Program-made: the position numbers and the translations under genes
NCBI GenBank assembly: GCA_002104985.1
Contig: MCGO01000080.1
Location: 1-64,000 of the forward strand
Direction of reading: 5' to 3'
From: Rhizoclosmatium globosum
Taxonomy: Eukaryota; Chytridiomycota; Chytridiomycetes; Chytridiales; Chytriomycetaceae
Length of the DNA stretch: 64,000 nt
Part shown: in pieces, positions 24,173-35,227 of the stretch
How positions within the stretch are numbered: the first letter of the stretch is position 1
Layout of the letters: each line of letters opens with the position of its first letter
Notes under the pieces: generated by a model
Told to the model about the DNA's origin: nothing
What the model saw: the letters and a program-made list of their open reading frames with translations, nothing else
Database searches by the model: none

Positions 24173-24400
24173 GGTGAGGGGGTTGTGTTGGCGTTGAACT
24201 CAGAGGGTCTGTGTTGGAAGAGGCAACCGTGTTGGTTTACACGGATTATGGAAACTTAAGATCAAGCGAAGGGCGTTATAGCAAGCTCCAGGAATATTCG
24301 ATATATGCGTGCTGATTACCGCCGAGATGAAGAACCAGCTGAAGTTACGATTCCTTTGTTCCCGTTTCGATTTTTCCCAACCAACTATCACCGTCACCCA
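24173..24400. promoter_or_regulatory. Shared divergent promoter of PKA and UBC7
   Basis: Only 228 bp separate the two start codons, so both genes must draw promoter elements from this interval. I see no clear TATA box or recognisable operator. Confidence 0.45.
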
Positions 24401-27400
24401 ATGTCCCGCGCCACCGCCTTAAAGCGTCTGATGACAGAGTACAAAGGTATCTTAAACTGGTTAATTGAATGATCCAACCAATGAATCCATCATCATCTTG
24501 CAGAACTCACCGTCAATGCCCCCGAAGGCATCACAGCCGGTAAGCACTCTCTCCACCAACACGATCCACTCATTCTTACATACACACGATACACAGGCCC
24601 CATTTCAGAGGACAACTTCTTTGTGTGGGAGGCTCTCATTTGGTAATCCACCGACACCACAACACTCCAATCTGACACCCTCTTCGATCAAGTGGTCCAA
24701 CAGACACAGTTTACGAAAACGGAATCTTTACAGCAACACTGACATTCCCGAGTAAGTCACCCACCGATGCGATCCTTTACTTCTTGTCTAAGTTGCACCT
24801 AGTTTTTCTGTGGGTATAGATAAACAATCCAAAAGAAGAAAGTACTTTCACCAATAGTTGATCGGAGAATTTCATGAGTTTCTTGTGAAAAAGCATCACG
24901 CCATCACAAAACAACTAAGTCCTGACTCCACCAACTTCTCTGACATCGCAGGCATGGTTAGTGCATGCATTCGTTAGAAACAAGCACTAATCACGTATAA
25001 ACACAGAGCTACATTGGCCTTGGACTTAATCTGACGGTACAAAGACGTGGAGTATTCACTGGTCCAAACGGACAAAGGTTTAACCCTGCGGCACCACCAT
25101 CACGAACGTCAGCAGAGCAGCAAGCCCATTCTCAGACTCTGCAGGAGCTGAGAGCAATGCGTCGCGGCAGTGTTTCGAGAGTGTCGGACTCAGCAGCTTT
25201 AACATCTCCCACTGCTTCTGATGTTCCGGCCACTGCCTCTACCACCAACATCGCTGAAGATTGTGGAAATGTCTGGGAGGCAGATGAAGTAGCCCCGGAC
25301 TTCTATGATGCCGACGACGACCACAACGAGTCTCTTCCCCCTCCCATCTCTACCACCCCTGTCACGTTTGCTGCCACTGCATTCGGAATCAGTCAAGGAT
25401 TATATGTTCTGGCCTCAATGATTCCTCAACTCAGCAAGTATACCCTCGCTCGCACAAGGCTGAATTCCATGTTCCAAGAAATGGAGAGCCGGCTGTTGGC
25501 GTTCTTGAGTCTCTTCGTTACTCCTAATCTCATTGATGAATCTTGTTCTGCTTCTGGCTGCGAATTGGCTGCTGAGGCCCGCTGTTTCTCCTGCCGGCCT
25601 TTGTCTCTACCATCTGTCTTTTGCATGACACATGCCAAGACCCACGCGCACCAGTTTCTTTGCCACCAAGTTCTGACTGACCGTAATCTTCGAATCTGTA
25701 CACCCGCAGGAGAGAAATGGGTCCGATGTTGTGAGGATGCCCGTGCGTCTTTGAGCACCTTCCAAACAACATTGCATTCGTATATTGCAGGCCATTGCTC
25801 GGAAAAGGTTACTGTGTTGCGATGTGCAAATCATCTCAATGATGCCCCTAGCACGTTGATGGAGCTTGGATTTATGGCTTGTGGTGTGGATTCTCCTCGT
25901 AAGTAAAATGCTCCAATTGCTTTACGTGTGACTAATATGAATTTAATAGAGCACGCGTTTTCTGTTATGATGGTGGATTTGGCATCACGACTGAGGGCGA
26001 AAGGAGTTGCGTATCAAACCTGTGCCGAAGTCTTTTTTGGAAACGAGTTTGAGGATTCTCGGCAAGCAAATCTGTACAAGCCTTTTATGGATGCTGTCAG
26101 GCACTATTCAGGACTCTCTCACCGCATAAGACATGGTTTGCTGACTGAGGCTACGATGCGAAGATTCTCGGGTGACTCGTCACTGTCTTGGAAGTATGGA
26201 AGGACAACGTGTCCTGCATGCGTTGGATGTAGCGACAGCAAATCACCTGTTTCTGTGGTATGTATATAAAATTTTGGGTCTGTTTCGTCTAAACTTGTGT
26301 GACAGTCCGTTGATGGATTCAAATCAGCTAAGCACTTCAGCAAGGAGAGTGGTGGTGGAGGATTCTATGGAGTATTCAAATGGGCTGCTTCTTTCTTTTC
26401 ACAACCTGACATTGATCATGTGGCAGAGGCAAAATCAAATGGACAAGCAATTAATGCTGTGCAGGGCTGTGAAAGCAACTTTAAAGCGGGTGTCGAGTCT
26501 GGAAAGCGTGAAGGATCTGTCCTGGACATTGGATTGATTGTACACATGGACTGTCGGCACGACATAGTTTTGAGGCTTTATGGTAAGTGTCTGTTCTGTG
26601 AGCTCGGTTTTAAGATTTGTACAGATGCAGACCAAGAGAAGATGGCTTATGCGGACTCTTGCGTTGAATGGTTGTTGAACACTTTTCCTACTCGTCGCGT
26701 GATTTTTGGCTATGATGTTGTGTGCAAATGGATATCTCATGCTGCAGTGAGTTTGTTACGTATTTTAAATGGGAACGCATTATTTAACTTCAAAACTCAG
26801 GCGTATTTACTTCGACTGCCATTTATGGTTTTTATCCCTGCCCTTCATGTGTATGCACACGGGATCAGTTGTCAGTGTCGGTTTGGTCCCCACACAGTGA
26901 TGGGTCTGGGATTCAGCATGAATGGTGAAGGCGTTGAGCGATCAAATTCTCGTTTGTCCAAGTCTATCGCCTTAACTTGGCGAGAGGCAATCGGAAATCG
27001 CCAACTTGATATATGCCTTGTGTTGGAAGATTATGGGTTTGGCAAAGTGCGGTCTCTTGTATCCTGGACCCGTCAAATCTTGAAAAAGAGTCTTGACAAA
27101 CTGGAGTCACTGGTTCGACAAGGTATCAATCCTACCAACTTACCACCATACGTTCAGACTGTCGATGCCAACAAGAACGTTCGCCAGCTCTTGTCTCGCA
27201 GAGTTGAGAGAGTGATCTCAACTCCATCCGCTGCTGACTATCAAGAGGCATCTCGATTGAAGCTTGAGAATCTTGTTCGTGTGATTGTGTCTATGGAAAA
27301 GATGTTGGATACACATATTGGAACAAATCGAGCCTCATCAATGAAAGCTTCTCTATCTCGCTTACGACAAAGCCGCGATGCTGATATTAAAAAGCACAAT

Positions 27401-30400
27401 GGTATTGTACACATGACTGTTTACGTTTGTACTCAACACAATCTATCCAGCTTCTTTCCCTAACTCCCCGCTCTCTGCTGATTCTCTTCGTGCTGGGCTC
27501 ATAATTTCCACAACCAGTGATGATGGACTGGCAGCTCAATACTGGAGACATTTGGAGGATGTTTATCACCATAGCGAGCACCTGCGAAACTTAATTGGAT
27601 TCTATGAGGAGAAGGGGAGGGTCTTTTGGCAAGCAGTCAAGGATGATATAGATGGAATGGACAATCCGCTTTTTCAGGCAGCAGCAACGTTTTTGGCAGA
27701 AAGGGTGATAGAGAAGGAGTCGTTCTACAGCCAGGAAGCGCAACTCGTCTTGGAAGAAGTATTTGGGACCAGAGCTGAGATGCTGTTTGATGATAAGGTT
27801 TTGCGCGAAATACAGGTCGCATTTGATGATGGGACATTAGGAAGTCAGCACAGTTTCAATAGTTAGTTCCAATATAGTAGTTTTATTGTTTTTATGACTT
27901 AAAGATTTTGTTTACTGAGTCTCGCCAAGTCTGAGAGAAAATGTATCGAGGGTGTGTTGACTTTTTGGTAAAGTGTCACGAATCTTTTCAGCACATCTGT
28001 CACTCACCCGAAATGCACCAAATTTGAAGAGGGATCTTAAATCAAGTATTATTCAATATCTCCGAGGCTGAAGTGGCCGTTTTGCTGTTAGTTCTCAGTC
28101 GAGTTTCAGCAAAGTGACACATTGAATCCACAACATATCTTTACCTTGGATTTTGCACTTCCATACTCGTCCTGCTGTAAATTATATTACAAGAAGAATG
28201 AATGAAGGACGTTGTGCTTGCAAACCTGGATAATCCATCATCAAGGCGATCGAGAATCATCGCCCGAGTACCCATCCAAGGACGCTGACCCAAACAAGTC
28301 GTTCGTAGTGGCGAAGCTCCATAGTCCTTACTCAATCCTCTTCACAATCACAAGACCGCTCTCCGATCATGGAAAATCCAACAGCAAAGTGGCTGTTGAG
28401 TTTAGCAACTGCTTTCTTTGCTTAGGTATTGGGTATCATGCATAAGCGCCTCCCTAATGCACCTCGATAATAGGTCAGCAGATCAAGTAACGTTAATGAA
28501 CAAACGAACCTTCTATTCAAGAATCCGAGAGGATAGTGAGAGACTGGCAAACTTATACACAGCCTCATGACCAAACACATTCAGCAACTGAACACCACCA
28601 CTTACTATACTACCAAAGTGCTCTGAGAGGAGAGTGCGCGATTGGTACACATCTTCGTCACAAAAGAATACCAAGAACAGATTCCTCTTTGAAGTCGGTA
28701 CCAGATTCGTCACGAAACGTTGATTTGAGCAAAGCAAGGATGTCATCAAGGGAGTGTACTACAAGCTGAAGTGCTAGGATACTTTTTGAATAATCGCTGA
28801 CTGGCGTCTCAATTGCTCAAGTGGCTCTGTCCAGATTTTTTGATTGTTCTGAGCAGCCAATATCAACGAAACCAAAATTAAAGAACTTAATTTGTAAATA
28901 TTTATAGCTGTATATCATTCTAAAATGATTTTGGTTTCTATCATAAAAGATTTAAAAGATTTACAGAGGTTGATCTAATAGATTTTCAAAGAACACCAGT
29001 CCGTTTTAACTGAAACACAACAACAAAAGGGAATAGGAAATTAAGCTGAAATGGGGAAAAAGGAAACGAGTAGACGTGGGTGCACAAGAATCAAGACGTG
29101 TGTCACGCAGCAGCAGCAGTTTCAACTCTCGCTTCATCATTGTCTATTGCACCCTGAGGAATTCTTCCAGTATGCTTGTATATTTCTCTGTCAATAATAA
29201 AACGGATTTGGCCTCCACGGAGAGCACTCTCTATCTGATCCATATGTTCGTTGCGCCAGCTTACAGTCCCAAACTGTTCGAATGGAAAACCAGTCACCTT
29301 CAGACCAGAAATGGATCCTTTTTGGAGGGGAAGGATTGGCAACTTGGCAACAGGTTGATATCCTGTGATTATTGTGTCAAAAACAATATAAGAAAGGTCG
29401 CAAATCACGAACCAGCATCACTCAATGCATCGTTCAGTGCATGCAATACAAGACCTTTCACAAACTTTCTTCTCTCTGCAACGTCCATTTTCAGTTGGGA
29501 GCTGGAGATTGTTGTTGCTCGAGCCACCATTTGTCCATGCTTCATAGCTTGATGTTGCATAACCATAAGCGGATGAAGATCTGTCAGGCTTGTGTGTAGA
29601 AAAAGGGCAGATGAATGTCCGATACCAGCTAAGTAGTTTGATAAGAAAGTGTCAAAATTGAATCAAATAACTACCTGATGCCATCCAAGTGCCGCTCCCA
29701 GTTTTAGCATTATATCGAACAAGCACGCAGTGTTCGTCGTATTCAACTGTTTGATGTAAGTCTAAACATTAATATTGAGGTTTTCACTTACCAGCATCGT
29801 CGATAGCAAGCTGAAGATTATCGACTGCTCTGTCATGATACTCCGAATACTTCCGATTACTAAGAGGCAGCAGAGTTTCTGATTGATGATTGGCCTTCTG
29901 GCGCTGCAGCTCGGCGTTGACTTTCTCCTTCAGTTCAGCATACTCTCCCGTTACGTCTTCCATCATCCTCTTGTATTCCGTTTTATCATCCACTTTGGCC
30001 TCCGAAATCAACAACGACATTCCAAACAGCTGTCCTTTTTGTACACGTCCAGTGTCAGAGAAGGGTTCAGGACAGTTTGCTGCATGACGTTGGAATACTT
30101 CATTCGAGCTCTCATTTCCCTTCACTGCCAAGTAAGCTCGATAAAATGACGGTTCGGGGTTTTTAGTCACAATGGCTCGTCCATTAGGTGGGGGAACACG
30201 GTGCACCAATCCTGAGGGGTTTGCTGGTAGTTGGGCACGAAGTCCGGCAATGATTTCATCCTTGGCGGCACATGAAGTACATGATGGACAATTCAAAGAA
30301 GTCGCTGCCAATGTTGCACTTGTGGTAATAGTCGAAGGTGTTGGAGCGCTGATTGGTTGTGACAAGTTTGACAGCATGCCGTTTGTTTGCGCATTCGGTC

Positions 30401-31292
30401 CAACAGTAACCAAAGCCTGTTCCAGTACCTTCTTCTTCTTCTCTTGGTATCGCTGCCAGTAGTTTTGAACATATCTCTGTACGAGAGTCAGTTTTAGTGA
30501 GCCACGTTTGAAATGCTCACCTGCACGTCTCTCCAATCCACCCCATACTTTTCTGCGTATGACTCGAATACAGCTCTCCCCGAGTTTCCTCGAATAAGTT
30601 CCGATCGAGTGAGTTCTTTCAGTTCTGCTTGATCCTCTGCGTCGAACTTTGATTGCCTTTTTGGACGCTGTAACCATGATCAGTCAGAGCAGTCAGAGCC
30701 ATATGCCTTGCAGTTATACATACCTCAGCACGTTGAACAGTGTTGCGACGGTTCCTAATTGGAGGCATATGCCTTGTTTTGAGACTCTTTTTGACTTGTT
30801 TTTTTCCAGGTGACGAAGTTGTTCAGACATTTCGCGAAAGAGGGAGAGAAATGCATGAAGTGAAGGGATGATTTATCAGTGAAAGTAATTTCTTTCCTTT
30901 GATAGGTTCTCTGTACCCACAGAAAAACTAGGTGCTAAGTTGTCTTACAAACAAACAACGCACCAACGCACCACCCAGCCGACTACCCCCTCAGTCCACC
31001 CCAAATGAAGTTCACGCCGCCGCTCTTCCACCCAAACATTTACTCGGACGGCCGCGTGTGCATTTCAATCCTGCATGCCCCCGGCGACGACCCACTCGGC
31101 TACGAACTCGCTTCAGAACGCTGGTCGCCCGTCCAATCCGTCGAAAAGATTCTCCTGTCCGTCGTTTCAATGCTCGCCGAACCAAACGATGAATCGGGCG
31201 CGAATATCGAGGCTTCGAAAATGTGGCGGACCGATCGGGATAAGTTTAATGCGATTGTCAAGAAGCAGGTGTTGAGTACGTTGGGGCTGTAG
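24401..31292 (+). CDS. UBC7: Ubiquitin-conjugating enzyme E2, Ubc7/UBE2G type, interrupted by a transposon in intron 4
   Basis: Exons 24401-24446, 24504-24539, 24597-24642, 24693-24751 and 30979-31292 total 501 nt (166 aa), the family size. It begins [19 protein letters not shown]. Exon 5 carries the active-site region [18 protein letters not shown] with catalytic Cys and the extended acidic loop diagnostic of Ubc7/UBE2G, then [20 protein letters not shown]. Ubc7 acts at the ER membrane in ER-associated degradation, with a Cue1-type partner and RING ligases such as Hrd1. Intron 4 was about 87 nt; a KDZ element now makes it over 6.2 kb. Donor (GTAAGT at 24752) and acceptor (CCACCCAG at 30971-30978) are intact, so the gene may still be spliced. 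A poly(A) signal AATAAA lies near 31362. Confidence 0.93.
24788..24795. repeat. KDZ target-site duplication, left copy
   Basis: CTAAGTTG is repeated exactly at 30935-30942. Confidence 0.95.
24796..24819 (+). repeat. KDZ left terminal inverted repeat
   Basis: Begins CACCTAGTTTTTCTGTGGGT, then ATAG; the right end reads ACAG in its complement. One mismatch in 24 bp. Confidence 0.93.
24954..27866 (+). CDS. KDZ transposase (7 exons, 872 aa)
   Basis: Exons 24954-24956, 25007-25898, 25950-26257, 26306-26582, 26625-26746, 26801-27401 and 27451-27866 sum to 2,619 nt. A Cys/His cluster ([31 protein letters not shown]) is the metal-binding region that precedes KDZ cores. The core shows CPACVGC, an Asp in [12 protein letters not shown], an Asp in [12 protein letters not shown] and the Glu-rich [14 protein letters not shown], consistent with a DDE-type RNase H fold. 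The three-base first exon (ATG only) is tentative; the frame upstream of it stays open for about 30 codons with no other Met, so the true start may lie in an earlier exon. Confidence 0.88.
27867..28512. other. KDZ interior without a confident gene
   Basis: About 650 bp between the transposase stop and the possible minus-strand gene. Short open stretches exist on both strands, but none has a domain or a convincing splice pattern. Confidence 0.4.
28513..28823 (-). CDS. Possible third KDZ gene (partial model)
   Basis: On the minus strand an open stretch [20 protein letters not shown] and [17 protein letters not shown] leads to a donor-like GTATTC. After an acceptor CTCTCAG, the same phase continues [20 protein letters not shown] to a stop at 28513. 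The reading is protein-like and helical, but no start codon or family is identified. It could be part of an accessory gene or a relic. Beyond it, 28824-29102 is AT-rich with nothing recognised. Confidence 0.3.
29103..30768 (-). CDS. KDZ-borne accessory protein, unknown function (6 exons, 474 aa)
   Basis: Exons 30724-30768, 30521-30667, 29792-30476, 29675-29746, 29413-29628 and 29103-29362 total 1,425 nt, with all phases consistent. It starts [21 protein letters not shown] basic helical N-terminus ([33 protein letters not shown]) looks like a DNA-binding helix-turn-helix or SANT-like region. A Cys pair [12 protein letters not shown] near residue 157 may bind metal. The C-terminal half mixes strands and helices and ends in an Ala run. 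It is convergent with the transposase inside the terminal repeats, so it belongs to the element. No family recognised. Confidence 0.75.
30911..30934 (-). repeat. KDZ right terminal inverted repeat
   Basis: Complement of the left repeat, ending AGAAAAACTAGGTG, followed directly by the target duplication. Confidence 0.93.
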
Positions 31293-31446
31293 CTGTTTTA
31301 TACTTGGATGGAATTGGATGAGGTAGGGTGTGTGAGACAGACTGATGAAACGGAGTATGTATGCAATAAAGATGGTTCATTCAATATTCGTTTTATACAC
31401 TATCTTGTGTTAAATCCCTCCTGTGACTTAAACCGTAACCATTTCA

Positions 31447-32715
31447 TTAAAGTCTCATAACCAGTCCAAGTCTCGTAAAGTATGCATCACAGTCATTCAG
31501 AATCTTTCCTGTCAATGAGTGATGTAACAACATCAAATTCTCACGCTCTTCCTCAGATCCATTACTTTCAGCATGCATTATCATTGTTTCCAAATGATAC
31601 AAGTGTCTGTATAGAAGCATATTCATTTCCAAGGTACAAATTGCCAAGTCCACACGATGATCCATAAACAACATTTGCACTATTCTCCAGTGTCCTTTTC
31701 TGCTAGCTTCTTTGATAATATAGTTGTTACGTGCAGGTGGGTAAATTCCACATGGACTTGGCAGGCCGAGAAGTATCATGACAATATGAACCTGATTATG
31801 CGCACAAGCTGCTCCAAGAACCTTTTGCTGTCCATTCATTCCATCTCCTGCAACTACTCGAGGGTCAAAAAGGAGAGCTTGAACAATCAAGATATGACCA
31901 TATATGCAAGCCGCAACAAGACAGTTTTCGGACGGAAATACGCGACCATCCAAAAGCAACCTCCTCAAAATCTCAGTATGACCCTTAATACACGCAGCAG
32001 TGACAGCATAACTCCCAAGAGCTGACGGATCAACACGTGCGTCTGCCAACAACACACACACAACATCCAACGAGCCATTCAAAGCCGCAATGCGAATACA
32101 GACATTATTTAAGCACGCTGGATCAACTCTCGCATCCTCCAACAGTGCCCTCACAACATTTCCATGTCCGAACTCGCACGCACTCTGAATCGCCTGGTTT
32201 GCACACGCCGATGCATCCACGCCACTTAACCCACCCAAATATCGAACGACCGAACTTTGGTTATTAATCGCGGCAAACCGAATAGATCGACTGGACCGAA
32301 TCGCCGCCACGAATCCATTTTGCACCATCTGAAGCGCCACTTTCAAAGCGCGTGAATCCGGAAGAATCCACCGATTCGGATCGCCAATTGAACCGCGGTG
32401 CACGTTCTCTTCGGACGTTGACAGCACGGCCTCGAGGACAACACCCTGGTAGCACAGCGACAGGGCTCTGAAGACCGATCCGCTGATTCCAAATGACGCA
32501 AGAAAGAGAAGGAGACTTGGAATACGCGACTGGGTCCATCGAAAGAGAAAGTGCTTTCGGGCAAAGGCCGGTTTCAGGTGGACAAGATGGAGGAAGAGTT
32601 TTGAGGTGCGGCCGAGGAATACGAGCGACTGGTCAATTGGAAGGTGGAGAACAATTGAGGCAATTAGGGTTGGTGGAAGTGAAAGAAGGCGTGTTGGGTG
32701 GTGTGTTTGGAGCAT
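31447..32715 (-). CDS. F-box-like ankyrin-repeat protein (422 aa)
   Basis: One exon. The N-terminus LLSLPPTLIASIVLHLPIDQ resembles an F-box helix. From about residue 140 there are degenerate ankyrin repeats of the form ACxxGHxxIVxxLLxDxRVDP (AIQSACEFGHGNVVRALLED, AACIKGHTEILRRLLLDGRV, AACIYGHILIVQALLFDPRV, EASRKGHWRIVQMLFMDHRV). Single-exon proteins of this design are, to my knowledge, common in chytrid genomes. Probable role: protein-protein scaffold or ubiquitin-ligase adaptor. It converges with UBC7 (154 bp between stops). Confidence 0.8.
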   Translation of the reverse strand: MLQTHHPTRLLSLPPTLIASIVLHLPIDQSLVFLGRTSKLFLHLVHLKPAFARKHFLFRWTQSRIPSLLLFLASFGISGSVFRALSLCYQGVVLEAVLSTSEENVHRGSIGDPNRWILPDSRALKVALQMVQNGFVAAIRSSRSIRFAAINNQSSVVRYLGGLSGVDASACANQAIQSACEFGHGNVVRALLEDARVDPACLNNVCIRIAALNGSLDVVCVLLADARVDPSALGSYAVTAACIKGHTEILRRLLLDGRVFPSENCLVAACIYGHILIVQALLFDPRVVAGDGMNGQQKVLGAACAHNQVHIVMILLGLPSPCGIYPPARNNYIIKEASRKGHWRIVQMLFMDHRVDLAICTLEMNMLLYRHLYHLETMIMHAESNGSEEERENLMLLHHSLTGKILNDCDAYFTRLGLVMRL

Positions 32716-32752
32716 CTTTTCTTTTTAAAAAGTCCTATTCTTTTTGCATTCA

Positions 32753-33319
32753 ATGGCGTTTGCGGACACATCGAATTCTCAGACATTTCCCGTGCTAATT
32801 GATCGCAAGAACGCAAAGATTACTGCTGCTTTCCCACCTGCTTTGGCGCCGTACTTGACCGAAGGCGAGTTCGCCTCCCGAATCAGTCTTCTCCAACTCC
32901 GCTTTATTGTCCATCGCCATCGCACTGCAAAAAAAGCCATACTATTCGCATGGATCTATACCATCATTTGGTTTGCTGTTTTCTTTGGAAACATGAACCA
33001 ATCCACCTCCAACGCCTTTGTCTATGCAATGGCCTCATCCTCTATGGCTCTTCTTATCTCATTCTATTATTCACCCTACGCTGTTCAGGTGATTTGTGTC
33101 TTGATTCCAGTTGCGATTTCTAAAATAGATAGTGAGCAGGGTATCCAAGCATTTACGGAAATGGCTCATGAATGGTCTCTGGAAGACAAACGCATTGGAA
33201 TTTCTTATACCGTAATTGAACCAAAACTCACACTCTTGGAGCTCTACCAGGAAACGCTGGACCTAATAATTCAAATTTCCCAAACCTCAGGCCCTCGCCA
33301 ATTCCTTCTTTCCACCTGA
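32753..33319 (+). CDS. Two-membrane-segment protein, divergent member of the local family (171 aa)
   Basis: Exons 32753-33088 and 33140-33319 total 516 nt. Hydrophobic segments are KAILFAWIYTIIWFAVFFGN and ASSSMALLISFYYSPYAV. The intron falls right after the second segment, and exon 2 begins GIQAFTEMAHEWSLEDKRIG. This matches, in position and pattern, the exon 2 start FAKKWTxEDxxxG of the array at 54.8-64 kb. The start at 32753 (MAFADTSN) is preferred over 32744. Acceptor choice (33137-33139 CAG) is inferred; an unspliced reading also stays open. Function unknown. Confidence 0.65.
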   Translation: MAFADTSNSQTFPVLIDRKNAKITAAFPPALAPYLTEGEFASRISLLQLRFIVHRHRTAKKAILFAWIYTIIWFAVFFGNMNQSTSNAFVYAMASSSMALLISFYYSPYAVQVICVLIPVAISKIDSEQGIQAFTEMAHEWSLEDKRIGISYTVIEPKLTLLELYQETLDLIIQISQTSGPRQFLLST

Positions 33320-33486
33320 AAGTATCCTTCAAATAAATACGTTCTTGATTGTTATTGGTAGTTGAACATTAGATGCTTGTGCAAAGTTCAAAAACCCAAA
33401 AAGTAATTGGTGCAAAAGCAAGTCCACCTCCCACAACCTCAATTGCTTCTGACGCTCTCCAGACATACATTCCAAACAACTCAAAA

Positions 33487-34003
33487 ATGTCAGACACAGT
33501 TCTCTCAACCCACGTCCTCGCAATCACCCGCCACACGGGCGAAATCCAAAGCAACCCAACAAACTACCTCACCCAATCACACCTCCGCCAACTTGAATCA
33601 ACCCTCCGCAAAACAGTACGCTTTTACAACATACTCAACCTCATCCTCGCAATCGCCACAATTGCATCCATTTTCGTCTTGATCTACACACCCGGCGTAA
33701 ACGATGACTTACGAAAGGGTCTCATGATTGTGTTGATTGTTTGTTACCCACTGTTTGCCATGTACTTTCCTTGGATGCCTGTGGTAAATACCTGTACTGC
33801 TTTCGCAAATGTGAATCGTGTCTAACGAATTACTGTTATTGACGCAGCACCTTGGAGTCGTTCGAAGAGTTATGGCGAGCTGGGATAACGAAAATGATGG
33901 GATTGTGTATAGAGTACATACGCCTGAATCAAACTGGGCAGTGTTTTGTACACCAGGAGTGTACATTGAAGTTGATATCGTGTGTCGAAAGCAAAGCGCT
34001 TAG
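33487..34003 (+). CDS. Two-membrane-segment protein, divergent member of the local family (150 aa)
   Basis: Exons 33487-33783 and 33848-34003 total 453 nt. Segments ILNLILAIATIASIFVLIYT and GLMIVLIVCYPLFAMYFPW precede the intron. Exon 2 starts HLGVVRRVMASWDNENDGIV and ends with a beta-type stretch. It shares topology and intron position with the neighbours at 32.75 and 34.5 kb. Function unknown. Confidence 0.7.
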
Positions 34004-34533
34004 TTTTCTATGTTACTAATCAGGAAAGGAGAGTTAACCTTGTGTACAAATATCTTCTATGAATGGGCTTTGTATTCTATTATAGTCGAACCCTTTCTTC
34101 ATACGACTCAATAAATGACGTAAATATAACCATCATATTGTATCCAGTAGTAAAGGATCTTGTATTCAAATCGACAGTGTGCTTTTTTTTTTGATGCCTG
34201 AATCTGAGTTGATGTCTAATTAAGCCGCTGGTTTTTTAATGGTGAGGCAAACCTAATCTTGTTTGATGAACAATGTGCTCCGGGCAATTCTACAGTGTTT
34301 TCTTTCTTTTCTATGGATGATTAAGATGATTCTCTTTCAAATGCATTTTAAAGGTTCCTTCAGATCCGCAGTCAAGTATCTGCTACAAAACAACCCATCT
34401 AGTTCCACACCTCTACATAAAAAAAGGCAATCGTGGAAAATTGATTGATGGTGATGGAATTCCTTTTCCTCAAGGCTTGCGAAGAAACAGGCATGCACGA
34501 TAACAATTTCTTGACCACCAAATCTGACTCCCA
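34004..34533. other. Intergenic, 530 bp
   Basis: AT-rich spacer with poly-T runs. No gene, repeat or regulatory site recognised. Confidence 0.5.
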
Positions 34534-35028
34534 ATGTCTAACAGCCTGGTCCGCCTCGGCTCCCATACGGTCTCATTACAACGCTTCGGAAGAAGCGTCA
34601 AAGATACATGGACTCCTGCCTCAGAGTACTTTACTCAAGACCAGCGCATTCAGCTTGAAGGCGGCGTCTACGACTCGATCGGGAAGTTCAACCCATACAT
34701 GGCCGCTGTGGTTCTTTCTTACATTGCAACTGTCATAACTGTCATCTCTGTTGCTGGTAAGACCTTGGGGACGCCATTAATCGTTTCTGTCGTCATTTTT
34801 GGTTGGTTCTTGATATTTGTGTACATGCTGTGGGAGCTACAGGTGCGATGCTGTGTTCTTGGCTAAATACTCTTTCTGATTGTGATTTAGCAACACTTGA
34901 AAGCGGTACAGATGGTTTGCGATTCTTGGAGAACCCAAGGGATTGTGTTTAAGTGTCAAATTGACTATCTCCCGTACTTTATTCGACCGGGACATGTTGC
35001 GATTGATGTACAGGCATTTTCTGCATAG
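34534..35028 (+). CDS. Two-membrane-segment protein, divergent member of the local family (148 aa)
   Basis: Exons 34534-34842 and 34891-35028 total 447 nt. Segments AAVVLSYIATVITVISVAG and LIVSVVIFGWFLIFVYMLW precede the intron. Exon 2 starts QHLKAVQMVCDSWRTQGIVF. Third in a row with the same two-exon plan. Function unknown. Confidence 0.7.
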
Positions 35029-35227
35029 TCCAAAGAAATTCTTCGGTAGTTGATTGTATGAATCACGAAACATACTTTTCATATAACTCTAGACAATAAA
35101 CGGAAGAAAACAGTCGGCATTGAATCTATTTGCACCAGACTATCTCTTCTTTATTTCTATTCATTCTGGATACTGTAGAACATAATGATTTCATAACAAA
35201 ATGGTTTTAACAAAGAATTCTGTATGT

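Larger units (their letters stand above)
24796..30934. mobile_element. KDZ transposon inserted in UBC7 intron 4 (6,139 bp)
   Basis: Terminal inverted repeats of 24 bp (24796-24819 and 30911-30934; CACCTAGTTTTTCTGTGGGT core, one mismatch) and an exact 8-bp target duplication CTAAGTTG. It encodes a KDZ-type transposase on the plus strand and a second spliced gene on the minus strand. KDZ (Kyakuja-Dileera-Zisupton) elements are expanded in many fungi. The ends are near perfect and both main genes stay open through all exons, so the insertion appears recent. Confidence 0.95.
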
